A DNA stretch of 64,000 nt, from the NCBI GenBank assembly GCA_026127925.1, contig JAJSLM010000001.1, forward strand, positions 62,001 through 126,000, read 5' to 3'. Origin of the DNA: Thermoplasmatales archaeon. GTDB taxonomy: Archaea; Thermoplasmatota; Thermoplasmata; Thermoplasmatales; Thermoplasmataceae. Of this stretch, positions 29,171 to 37,629 are shown piece after piece. The position numbers and the translations under genes were made by a program. Under the pieces are notes generated by a model. It searched no databases and was not told where the DNA came from. It saw only the letters and a list, made by a program, of their open reading frames with translations. Position 1 is the first letter of the stretch. Each line of letters begins with the position of its first letter.

Positions 29171-30061
29171 ATGAGAATAACTATCCTAACAGGAATGGAA
29201 GTTAAGGAATCTGTTCTTAAACAATGTTCCGATATAGTTGGATCAAAAATCACCCAAAATCAGCCAGATGGGGCAGAAGTCCAGATCGTGACCAACCATT
29301 TTGTTCCGACTCCGAATCTCAGACTCGTTCAAACGTTAAGTGCTGGTGTCGATCATTTTGATTTTTCAATACTTCCAAAGGGGGTAACGGTGTGCAGCAA
29401 TGCCGGTGCATATTCTGATCCTGTTGCAGAACACGCATTTGCTCTACTTCTGGCCAATGAGAAGAAAATTTGCAAATTCGTTCGAAAAGCACAAAACGGA
29501 GTATTTGAACGCGAAACGGTTGGCACTTTATCTGGAGCTACACTTGGCATTTTTGGTTTTGGAGGCATCGGTAGGAGTGCGGCGAGGATTGCAAAAGCCT
29601 ATCGTATGAGAGTCGTCGGTTATTCAAGACATCCGGTTGAAGATCCCAACCTGGATGAATTCGCTAGCAGCGTCGAAGAATTATTCTCAAAATCAGATAT
29701 TGTTTTGATATCCATTCCATTGTCGAACCTGACGAGGGGGATCGTCTCCCGCGACCTCCTGAAAAAATTCCATGGTAATGTGATAATAAATGTTGCAAGG
29801 GCGGGAGTTGTAAATGAACAGGATATGCTTGAATATCTTAGAAATAATTCAGATTTCTATTATCTCACAGATGTCTGGTGGAACGAGCCAAATGTTTCCT
29901 TTCCAATTCCAGAAAATGCAATTCTGACCCCTCATGTCGCAGGAAACGTTGATGAATCCATAAGTTCATGGCGATTCATCTATGCGTGCAAAAACATAAA
30001 AAAATTTATTGATGGATACCCTGAAAACGTTGTAGATGTTTCCGAATATGCAAAAAAATGA
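29171..30061 (+). CDS. D-isomer-specific 2-hydroxyacid dehydrogenase
   Basis: A 296-residue NAD-dependent dehydrogenase. The nucleotide-binding motif is GFGGIG (129-134), the active-site arginine lies in NVARAGVV, and the catalytic histidine is in LTPHVAGN. The length is short for the family (about 310-330). The physiological substrate (glyoxylate, hydroxypyruvate or a related 2-keto acid) cannot be told apart. It is divergent from gdhA, so the two promoters share a 146-bp region. Confidence 0.88.
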   Translation: MRITILTGMEVKESVLKQCSDIVGSKITQNQPDGAEVQIVTNHFVPTPNLRLVQTLSAGVDHFDFSILPKGVTVCSNAGAYSDPVAEHAFALLLANEKKICKFVRKAQNGVFERETVGTLSGATLGIFGFGGIGRSAARIAKAYRMRVVGYSRHPVEDPNLDEFASSVEELFSKSDIVLISIPLSNLTRGIVSRDLLKKFHGNVIINVARAGVVNEQDMLEYLRNNSDFYYLTDVWWNEPNVSFPIPENAILTPHVAGNVDESISSWRFIYACKNIKKFIDGYPENVVDVSEYAKK

Positions 30062-30077
30062 AATTTTCTTAGAAATT

Positions 30078-32546
30078 TTAGAATTCGAAAAGCGTTGACT
30101 GCTGCTTGGAGGTTTTTTCCTCATCTTTAATCGGTCTTGCAATATCTGATGAAAATTCCATTAATTTTGACTGGCTAAATGGAATAACCTTTCCGTAGTC
30201 TTCTTCCAAGCCTTCCAGGACTCTGTTCAACGTTTCTTCTATTCTGCGCGCATAATAGTCCCAATCAGGTCTGTCCGTAAATGGGGCACCGTCTATGAAT
30301 GGCTCGACTTCCTGCGGTGTTTTCCTACTGTTTGTGACAATCCAGGAAACTTTCATTCCAGGAATAAAAGTCTCTCCGCGCTCAATGAGTTTCTTTGCAA
30401 TTCTAACATTTGCCAGGGATTTTTCGTCCTTGTATTCACCGTGTTCACCGAACTTCTTCACGCTCCTGGATATAACTAGCTTTGAAATATCGATCGACTC
30501 GTCCCCCCTTTTTACCATGGTCAGCAAGTCGTTCCTGTAGTTTATTGCTCCATCCACATCTCTGTTCATTATGAACTCGAAAACTTTTGAAAGCGCTTCG
30601 CTTTGCAGATCGAAGGAATCGGTCCTTCTCACCTCATAGCCACGGATGAGGATCTCACCTTTTTGCGTCTCAGGATATACTATACGTCCTGCATATCTCT
30701 TCTTTGCTCCATGCGAAAAGAACGGATCCATTACCTTCTCAAATTCCAATATTACACCCTGCTCCCTGGAGAGGCGTTCACTGAGTGAATTTCCGACCTT
30801 GACAGCATCCTCTGTGCTCTTGCTCTGCGATTCTATGAATATACTGTCTGTATCTCCGTATATAACACGGTAATTTTCGCGTTCCAATGATTCAATTAGT
30901 GAAGTTATCGTGTTCCTGGCGTAGGCTGTTATGGCACCTCCTATCTCTATGTTAGTGAACCTGTAGAATGACGAGGCCATAACTCCATAAAACGTGTTCA
31001 TGAGGATCTTAATTGCTCCCTGGACGCCATCAAGATAATCCCTCTCATCTCCAGATACCACTTTCATCTTCTTCTTTATCTTGTCTCTCTCTTCCATTAG
31101 GTTCCGCAACAGTCCAGGTATGAGGCCTTCTTTCTGCTGCGTGCTCAAAAATCTTATATTGTTGGGGGCAACGATGTCACCTTTTGAATCAAGGGTGGTA
31201 AAGCAGATATTGTACTTCATCATCATCGATGGATACATGCTCTTGAAGTCCAGTACTATTACATTGTCATATATTCCGGCACCAATGCTGTGCACGTAAC
31301 CTCCTGTAATTGGGGACTCCTTCAGGCTGCGGTTAGTCATGGGTACGCCGATACCGGCCCTGTCAGCCTTCCTAATTAGAAGCGAATCTACATAATTGCT
31401 TGTTCCGCCATTAGTAACATCGTCCAATGGCAACTTAGTTACAGTGCTCATAAAGAGATTGCGGTCTATAATTCTCAGTTTAAGGAGTATCTTCAAAGTC
31501 AGGTCTGCATCCTTGATGCAGTATGCAGTCACCTCGTCGGGCCGATTGTTCCACTCTTCCTCAATTTTCAAGCGATTGATATTGTCCTTTCCCTCTCCCA
31601 GCATCTTCATGGCTACATAGTTCAGGGTCTCGTGCTTGGGCTTAAGAACCTTCTTTACTGCCCACCAGGTGTCAAGGATTATTCGTCCGTGCAGCCTCCA
31701 GTACTGATTCTGGACTCTGCGGGGTTCTTCAAAGTCTCTCCCAATAGTGAATGGGATTCCGTAACTGTTCATGCGCTCTTCAATTACGGGTAGATCGTAG
31801 CCGTCGCTGTTGTAGCCCGTAAGTATATCCGGATCCCTCTCATTTATGAGGCGGACAAAGTTCTCAAGGATTTCATTTTCCTTTCCCCTAATGGCTCCTT
31901 TTTCCCATTCCTTACCATTAAATATTGAATAACCAATTACAAGAATTCGCCCATATTTCTTCATTTCTTCGGGCGTTATAGCATTTTCTATGTCAAAGCT
32001 CAGGATTTTCAGGGGTGGATTGAATTCTGGAATATTTGAAATACTCTTGATCCTCACAACATAATCGGTAGTGAATTTAGTTTTGTCCATCGGATCGATT
32101 TCTCCATCAATCTCAACGCAAGACCCAAGGTCCATGTCGTATATGAATCTGTGATGAAAGGGGATGTCCGCGGCGAGAACCTTGAACTTGGGCTGGCAGA
32201 TCTCCCTTAAAGACGGAACTTTCCACGGGGACTTGATATAAATTCTCTTGACTCTTTTTGTTTTTCCGTCAACCCATAGTTCTTTCTCCTCTTCCCTCTC
32301 GTACTCCTCGTTTGAGCGATATAGATTCATGCATGTTTCGTCCGGTTCGACTATATCAAAGTAAGGCTTGAATCCAAAGTAAAGAGCGGTGGCAGAAGAA
32401 CCTTCCTCAGTCCTTCCGAAAAGCTCTACGGTAACGTCACTTGCTCGGTACGATGCCGCAAGTATTCGCATTTTCAGTTTCATTCGAATGAATATACCAT
32501 TTAGGGCTTTAACCTCTTCGTTTTCTCTTACTCTAATCTGAGGCAA
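30078..32546 (-). CDS. polB: DNA polymerase, family B
   Basis: An 822-residue replicative-type B-family polymerase. The exonuclease motif SFDIENA is near residue 190 and YNSDGYDLPVI follows; polymerase motif A is DFKSMYPSM (around 430) and motif C is YGDTDS (around 565). It both polymerises and proofreads. The frame opens with TTG 32546; ATG at 32483 or 32471 would remove up to 25 residues that look atypical and may be the true start. It ends with a PIP-like QSTLFEF at the extreme C-terminus, which would bind the PCNA clamp. Confidence 0.95.
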   Translation of the reverse strand: MPQIRVRENEEVKALNGIFIRMKLKMRILAASYRASDVTVELFGRTEEGSSATALYFGFKPYFDIVEPDETCMNLYRSNEEYEREEEKELWVDGKTKRVKRIYIKSPWKVPSLREICQPKFKVLAADIPFHHRFIYDMDLGSCVEIDGEIDPMDKTKFTTDYVVRIKSISNIPEFNPPLKILSFDIENAITPEEMKKYGRILVIGYSIFNGKEWEKGAIRGKENEILENFVRLINERDPDILTGYNSDGYDLPVIEERMNSYGIPFTIGRDFEEPRRVQNQYWRLHGRIILDTWWAVKKVLKPKHETLNYVAMKMLGEGKDNINRLKIEEEWNNRPDEVTAYCIKDADLTLKILLKLRIIDRNLFMSTVTKLPLDDVTNGGTSNYVDSLLIRKADRAGIGVPMTNRSLKESPITGGYVHSIGAGIYDNVIVLDFKSMYPSMMMKYNICFTTLDSKGDIVAPNNIRFLSTQQKEGLIPGLLRNLMEERDKIKKKMKVVSGDERDYLDGVQGAIKILMNTFYGVMASSFYRFTNIEIGGAITAYARNTITSLIESLERENYRVIYGDTDSIFIESQSKSTEDAVKVGNSLSERLSREQGVILEFEKVMDPFFSHGAKKRYAGRIVYPETQKGEILIRGYEVRRTDSFDLQSEALSKVFEFIMNRDVDGAINYRNDLLTMVKRGDESIDISKLVISRSVKKFGEHGEYKDEKSLANVRIAKKLIERGETFIPGMKVSWIVTNSRKTPQEVEPFIDGAPFTDRPDWDYYARRIEETLNRVLEGLEEDYGKVIPFSQSKLMEFSSDIARPIKDEEKTSKQQSTLFEF

Positions 32547-32643
32547 AGAAACATTTCATGCAAGAATAATCGGATCACTGCGGGAAGGCATACGATAGCA
32601 ATTAATACATCCTTAACGTACATTTTAAAGAGATGATTAATTT

Positions 32644-33828
32644 ATGAGCAAAATTTTAGAACTTGTCGGGAAGCATGACTCTTATAGATCAGAGACCCTC
32701 AACCTTCAGGCATCAGAAAACATACTGAGTCCAAATGCAAGGAAAGCCCTGTCGTCAGATATGGCTTCAAGATATTCCCTAACACTTGAGCATGAAGGCT
32801 ATAACGCATATGGTGGGACAAAGTACATGGAAGAGCTGCTTGAAGAAGTGGAAAAGCTGGCCTGTGAGGTCTTTAGATCAAAGTATTCAGAGGTGAGACC
32901 GCTTGGTGGACACATTGCAGCGGAGGTGGTTCTGCTGTCACTTGTAGATCGGAAGCGCAATATAATGTCTATATCGGAAGCCAACGGAGGATACACTGGG
33001 TACCAGAATCAGTACCTTCCGCAGATAATGGGATTCAGCAATTATAACATACCATATGACGGGCCTAAGCAAGAAATCCTTCTCGAGGATCTTGAACGAT
33101 TGCTTGAATCACTTATGCCACGTCTGATTGTACTAGGGCAGTCATTCTTTGTTAAACATTATGATCTGAGGTCCCTAAGGAATCTTTGCCACGATCACGG
33201 CTGCAAACTGGCGTACGACGGTTCACATGTTATGGGCCTGATAGCAGGTGGCGCTTTCCAGTCGGATGTGTTGAACTACGTTGACGTATTGTTCGGTTCA
33301 ACACATAAGTCTTTTTTCGGTCCGCAGGGAGGCATAATATTGACGAATGATGAAGAGATTATAGAATCTATTAGAAGAAACATAACATGGAGGGCTATGG
33401 ATAACTATAACCCCAGCAGGCTTGCATCACTGGGTGTCGCTATGGAAGAAATGAGACAGTACGGCAAAGACTATACCAGAAAGGTGGTAAAAAATTCTTT
33501 GGATCTGGCAAAATCCCTCTCAAATGCAGGGCTGACACCAAGATTTTCTCCCTGGTATACGGAGACACACCAGATCTTACTGTCTGAGGTTGCTCTTTTA
33601 CCTCTTGGGACCAACTTTGAAGGATTTAGTAATATATTAGAAAGAAATTACATTGTGGTCGACCGTGAAGGGCGAATAGGGACGTCAGAAATTTCCAGAC
33701 TCGGCATAGACGAAGTTGAAGAGATTGGGGAACTAATAGTTTCCGCGCTGAAAGGAAATGACGTTTCCGAAAGGGTGAAAAAGATCCGAAGAGAAGCAGA
33801 AATACATTATTGCGAGGGAGTTGAATGA
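32644..33828 (+). CDS. glyA: Serine hydroxymethyltransferase-like PLP enzyme
   Basis: A 394-residue fold-type I PLP enzyme related to SHMT. It has an N-terminal NLQASENILS segment, the cofactor Asp in YDGSHVMG (about 192) and the Schiff-base lysine Lys222 in GSTHKSFFGPQGG. It is shorter and more divergent than bacterial GlyA, as in other Thermoplasmatales, so a glycine/serine (pterin-linked) or related aldolase reaction is inferred from family. Its last codon overlaps the CBS gene start by 4 nt (ATGA). Confidence 0.85.
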   Translation: MSKILELVGKHDSYRSETLNLQASENILSPNARKALSSDMASRYSLTLEHEGYNAYGGTKYMEELLEEVEKLACEVFRSKYSEVRPLGGHIAAEVVLLSLVDRKRNIMSISEANGGYTGYQNQYLPQIMGFSNYNIPYDGPKQEILLEDLERLLESLMPRLIVLGQSFFVKHYDLRSLRNLCHDHGCKLAYDGSHVMGLIAGGAFQSDVLNYVDVLFGSTHKSFFGPQGGIILTNDEEIIESIRRNITWRAMDNYNPSRLASLGVAMEEMRQYGKDYTRKVVKNSLDLAKSLSNAGLTPRFSPWYTETHQILLSEVALLPLGTNFEGFSNILERNYIVVDREGRIGTSEISRLGIDEVEEIGELIVSALKGNDVSERVKKIRREAEIHYCEGVE

Positions 33829-34922
33829 AAGTAAAAGAAGTGATGACAAAGAATAACCTGGTTACAGTTAAGGCATCTTCACTGGTGTCGGAAGCATGGA
33901 ACAAGATGAAGGAAACTGGTATCCATCAGGTTCCCGTTGTTTCTGGGAACAAGTACGTCGGAATGCTTAGTTATCGGGAGCTGCTAAGGAGAAGAAGCAT
34001 CAGGCCAAGCTCTAAGGTGGAAGCTTTTATGGCGAAAACACCGAAAGTTGATGAGAACGAAAAGTTCGAGACGGCCATAGATCTTCTGAAAGATTCCGGA
34101 ATGGCAGCAATACCGGTGGTTCGTAAAGGCGGCGTTCTCGTCGGAATATTTTCCAGATCGGATATTCTGAAGAACATAGATACAACACATGGCATGAGCA
34201 GTGTTCCAGTTACGGACCTGATGTCTGATGATCCTGTTGTCGTTAAGGAAACGGACATGATTCCAGAGGCTATAGAAAAAATGAGGAGCCTTGATGAATC
34301 TGAAATTCCGGTTGTTGATGATAAAGGAAGACTCTCGGGAATCCTTATGATCAAGAACATTGATTCAAGGGCAATGTTCCAGGCGGAAGAAAAGAAACGG
34401 CGGGATTATGGTCAGCCCCAAAAGCTCGAGATTGAAGCACGGTCGTATATGCAGGAACCATATAGTGTTACGAGGGAAGCGACGATCGGAGAATGTTCTA
34501 AATTGCTCATTGAAAACAAACTGCATATGATCCCCGTTGTTGATGACGGAGGAAAACCGGTTGGCGTGATCGATGTTTCAGATATCATAAACTCGATAGA
34601 TACCGGTAAAAAGAAGTCTGGCATACTTGTGCAGGTCTCAGGTCTCGGCCCGTGGGACGACGATCTATACGACACAATATTTTTTGAATCCGGGAAATTT
34701 ATTTCTCAGATCCAGAGACTTTCAGGTATTTCAAACGGTACATTTACAGTGCACGTTACTAAGTATGAAAACGGAGGTCGAACGAAGTATTCTGTTCGAA
34801 CCAAACTTTTTGGAGGCAGTTTCAATATGTCCGTGGACGACCATGACTGGAACTTTGGTAAATGTATCTCCCGCATTTTTGAAACCTATGAGGGCAGGAT
34901 CAAAAAGAGCAAGGTGAGATGA
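33825..34922 (+). CDS. Four-CBS-domain protein with C-terminal HPF-like domain
   Basis: A 365-residue protein. Four CBS repeats are visible at about 1-57, 65-117, 129-178 and 206-260, forming two Bateman modules that usually bind adenine nucleotides. The last about 100 residues run strand (GILVQVSGL), long helix, three strands and a final helix (WNFGKCISRIFETYEGR), the order of ribosome hibernation factor HPF/YfiA. That assignment is my inference. The gene is translationally coupled to SHMT and precedes tldD/tldE. Confidence 0.85.
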   Translation: MKVKEVMTKNNLVTVKASSLVSEAWNKMKETGIHQVPVVSGNKYVGMLSYRELLRRRSIRPSSKVEAFMAKTPKVDENEKFETAIDLLKDSGMAAIPVVRKGGVLVGIFSRSDILKNIDTTHGMSSVPVTDLMSDDPVVVKETDMIPEAIEKMRSLDESEIPVVDDKGRLSGILMIKNIDSRAMFQAEEKKRRDYGQPQKLEIEARSYMQEPYSVTREATIGECSKLLIENKLHMIPVVDDGGKPVGVIDVSDIINSIDTGKKKSGILVQVSGLGPWDDDLYDTIFFESGKFISQIQRLSGISNGTFTVHVTKYENGGRTKYSVRTKLFGGSFNMSVDDHDWNFGKCISRIFETYEGRIKKSKVR

Positions 34923-34994
34923 ACGTCCGGGGAACTCATTGATCGGATTATTGATTATACATCCCAGAGATGCAGATACTCGGAAGCACGATAC

Positions 34995-36308
34995 ATGAAA
35001 ATAAGCTCAAATAGCCTTTCTTACAGAAACGGTTCATTTGAAGGCACGGATTTTACTTCAGAGAAGGGCTACGCTGTCCGCGTTTTGAACAACTCAATCG
35101 CGATAGCTTACAGTGATTCTGAAGATTGGGACACGGCAAAGGAATCTATCGATCGGGCACTCAGGAAATCAGAGGCAAACGGAAAGAATAATATAAGTTT
35201 GGGAAACGCTATGAAAGATAACTGGGTTGTTCAAGAAAAGAAGAAGATTGAGGATTTTTCGCTCGAGGACAAAATATCCATCCTGAAAGATAACGACAAG
35301 GAAATGGAGTCAGGAGGGACTGCTGTTCGAATAAACGGCATGGGGGACAAGATCATAGAGCAGAGATATATGAACTCAATTGGATCTGATATATCTGGAA
35401 AGATATATCGTGTGTCCTACATCTATGTTATGGGATTTGTAAACGGCGGGAATTTTGAACAATCGATACAGCAGTTCGGTGCTTCCTCTGGTTTCGAATA
35501 CATAGATTCGCTAAACTTGGCGAAGAGGATAGAAGACGATGCAAAAGGACTGAAGGAATCGGCGGATGCCAGACAAGCAAAAGAGGGAGATTATGATATT
35601 ATCGTGGGGCCGGAAATATCAGGCATAACAGCGCATGAATCCTGTGGCCATCCAACAGAATACGATCGGATCATTGGAAGAGAAGGAGCACAAGCAGGAG
35701 AATCGTTCTTAACTGGAAAAAAATTCCCATACAGAGTCGGATCAGACGAAGTAAGCATAATAGATGATCCTACCTACCCGCTGAGTTATGGATTCTATCG
35801 GTACGATGATGAGGGAACTCCTTCACGTAAGAGATATCTTTATAAAAACGGCATGACGAATGAATTTATACTAAACCGAGAAAGCGCTTATCTCCTGAAT
35901 ACGGAATCAAATGGAGGAGGGCGTTCGTCTTCTTGGGACATGGAACCACTTGCAAGAATGAGTACGACATACATAGAACCAGGAGATTATTCGTTTGAAG
36001 AACTCATAGAGGGGATAAAACACGGCATATATATCAAGTCTTTTACTGAGTGGAACATTGATGACATTCGTTTCAATGAAAAATATGTGGGTAAAGATGC
36101 GTTTTATATAGAGAATGGAAAGATCACTTCCAGAGTTAAAAGGCCAACGATCGAAACCAACACTATAAAATTCTACAGCTCAGTAGATGCTGTTGGAAAA
36201 GATCTGGAATTCACTGCCGGGACATGCGGTAAGGGAGATCCGGAACAGGGGGTCGAAGTATGGATGGGCGGGCCGCACATCCGTCTCAGGAAGGTGCATA
36301 TAAAATGA
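34995..36308 (+). CDS. tldD: TldD-like metalloprotease subunit
   Basis: A 437-residue TldD. The zinc motif HESCGH (His214, Glu215, His219) within GPEISGITAHESCGHPTE is intact. TldD and TldE form a heterodimeric protease that degrades unfolded peptides and matures some peptide antibiotics in bacteria. ATG 34995 opens the frame. The stop overlaps the start of tldE by 4 nt. It lies 72 nt after the CBS gene, in one plus-strand operon. Confidence 0.92.
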   Translation: MKISSNSLSYRNGSFEGTDFTSEKGYAVRVLNNSIAIAYSDSEDWDTAKESIDRALRKSEANGKNNISLGNAMKDNWVVQEKKKIEDFSLEDKISILKDNDKEMESGGTAVRINGMGDKIIEQRYMNSIGSDISGKIYRVSYIYVMGFVNGGNFEQSIQQFGASSGFEYIDSLNLAKRIEDDAKGLKESADARQAKEGDYDIIVGPEISGITAHESCGHPTEYDRIIGREGAQAGESFLTGKKFPYRVGSDEVSIIDDPTYPLSYGFYRYDDEGTPSRKRYLYKNGMTNEFILNRESAYLLNTESNGGGRSSSWDMEPLARMSTTYIEPGDYSFEELIEGIKHGIYIKSFTEWNIDDIRFNEKYVGKDAFYIENGKITSRVKRPTIETNTIKFYSSVDAVGKDLEFTAGTCGKGDPEQGVEVWMGGPHIRLRKVHIK

Positions 36309-37615
36309 CTGAATTAGAAATTCAAAATTTGACCAATAAACTGGAGGACAAGGGATTCACAGAGTATGCTGTTACCTCGATAAACAGCCGTGTAGAGCAG
36401 GTAAGATTCTCCCAGAATTCGGTTGATTTGACTAATTTGTGGAATGAAGCGAATTTTCATGTTTTTGTAGCCATAGGAAAAAAGATCGCCTCAACATTCC
36501 TTAAGGACCTCGGAGAGATGGACAACACTATAGATAAGCTGTGGAAATCTGCAAACTCATCCCCCGAAAACCGTTCATTCTCGGGTATAAATCCAGAGAA
36601 ACAGAAATATGCCTATAATGTGAACCATCGTGCGGTGCAACACGATCTTAATGAGTTCTCCCAAGCAGCGATCCAGTCAGCTCTGGAAAACGGTGCCGAG
36701 CGAGTAGCAGGAACAGCTTATAATATTTTTGAAAAGGTAAGAACCAGCACAAAGTACAACAAATGCGAGTACACTACTGGGGGTATAGAGTTGAATATAC
36801 GATCATTCAGGGGTGGATTCAGTGGGCAGGAGGGAATCCACTGGGGACTTCAGAGTAACGTTACAAAATCAGATTTTGAGAGGATGGGTTTTGAATCTGC
36901 GGAAACCGCGAGGGTAACCGAGAGGAAGGAATCCATAGAACCTGGAAAGTACACAGTGATAATGTCACCTTATGTTATAGGGAATATAATCTCTAGTTGT
37001 GCAGAATCCCTTTCGTACTATTCTGTTGAAACCGGCATGAGCAGCTTCGGTGACCAGATAGGTCATAAGGTTGCCGCTGAGGGCGTGAATCTCGTCGATG
37101 ATCCTCTGGATTCCACCGGTGATGGTTTCAGGGCATGCGATGATGAGGCGACAGCAACGAAAAGGAACCATATCATCACCAATGGCCAATTGAACACTTT
37201 CTTTCATTCTTACTCAACGGCTGTAAGTTCAGGTTCCAGGACAACTGGAAATGCCGGAATAATATCTCCGATGCCATGGCAATTAAAGCTCCTTCCGGGA
37301 AGGACAAAATTATCCGATATGATCTCAGGTATGAAGAATGGCCTTCTCATTGAAAATTGCTGGTACACCCGCTTCCAGGATTACAGGAACGGCATATTTT
37401 CAACAGTTCCTAGAGACGGTGTATTTCTTGTCCAGAACGGGGCAATAAAAGGGGATCTGAGCGGTATAAGAATAAGTGATTCGTTCCGGAACATCCTCTC
37501 TAACATAGAAGAGATCTCATCCGAAACGAAGAATGCAAAATGGTGGCAGGAAGTTTCTTCTACCAACATGCCTTATGTGAAAGTAAAAAATGTAAATATA
37601 TCGCGCGCCTTCTAA
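36305..37615 (+). CDS. tldE: TldE/PmbA-like metalloprotease subunit
   Basis: A 436-residue partner of TldD, lacking the HExxxH motif as expected for TldE/PmbA. I chose ATG 36305 (MTELEIQNLTNKLEDKGF), which overlaps the tldD stop as ATGA; an upstream in-frame ATG at 36260 would add 15 residues encoded within tldD. Family features include the late SSGSRTTGNAGI and GRTKLSDMISGMKNGLLIEN stretches. It ends the SHMT-CBS-tldD-tldE operon and converges with the M1 aminopeptidase. Confidence 0.9.
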   Translation: MTELEIQNLTNKLEDKGFTEYAVTSINSRVEQVRFSQNSVDLTNLWNEANFHVFVAIGKKIASTFLKDLGEMDNTIDKLWKSANSSPENRSFSGINPEKQKYAYNVNHRAVQHDLNEFSQAAIQSALENGAERVAGTAYNIFEKVRTSTKYNKCEYTTGGIELNIRSFRGGFSGQEGIHWGLQSNVTKSDFERMGFESAETARVTERKESIEPGKYTVIMSPYVIGNIISSCAESLSYYSVETGMSSFGDQIGHKVAAEGVNLVDDPLDSTGDGFRACDDEATATKRNHIITNGQLNTFFHSYSTAVSSGSRTTGNAGIISPMPWQLKLLPGRTKLSDMISGMKNGLLIENCWYTRFQDYRNGIFSTVPRDGVFLVQNGAIKGDLSGIRISDSFRNILSNIEEISSETKNAKWWQEVSSTNMPYVKVKNVNISRAF

Positions 37616-37629
37616 GACTTGAAAGCCTT

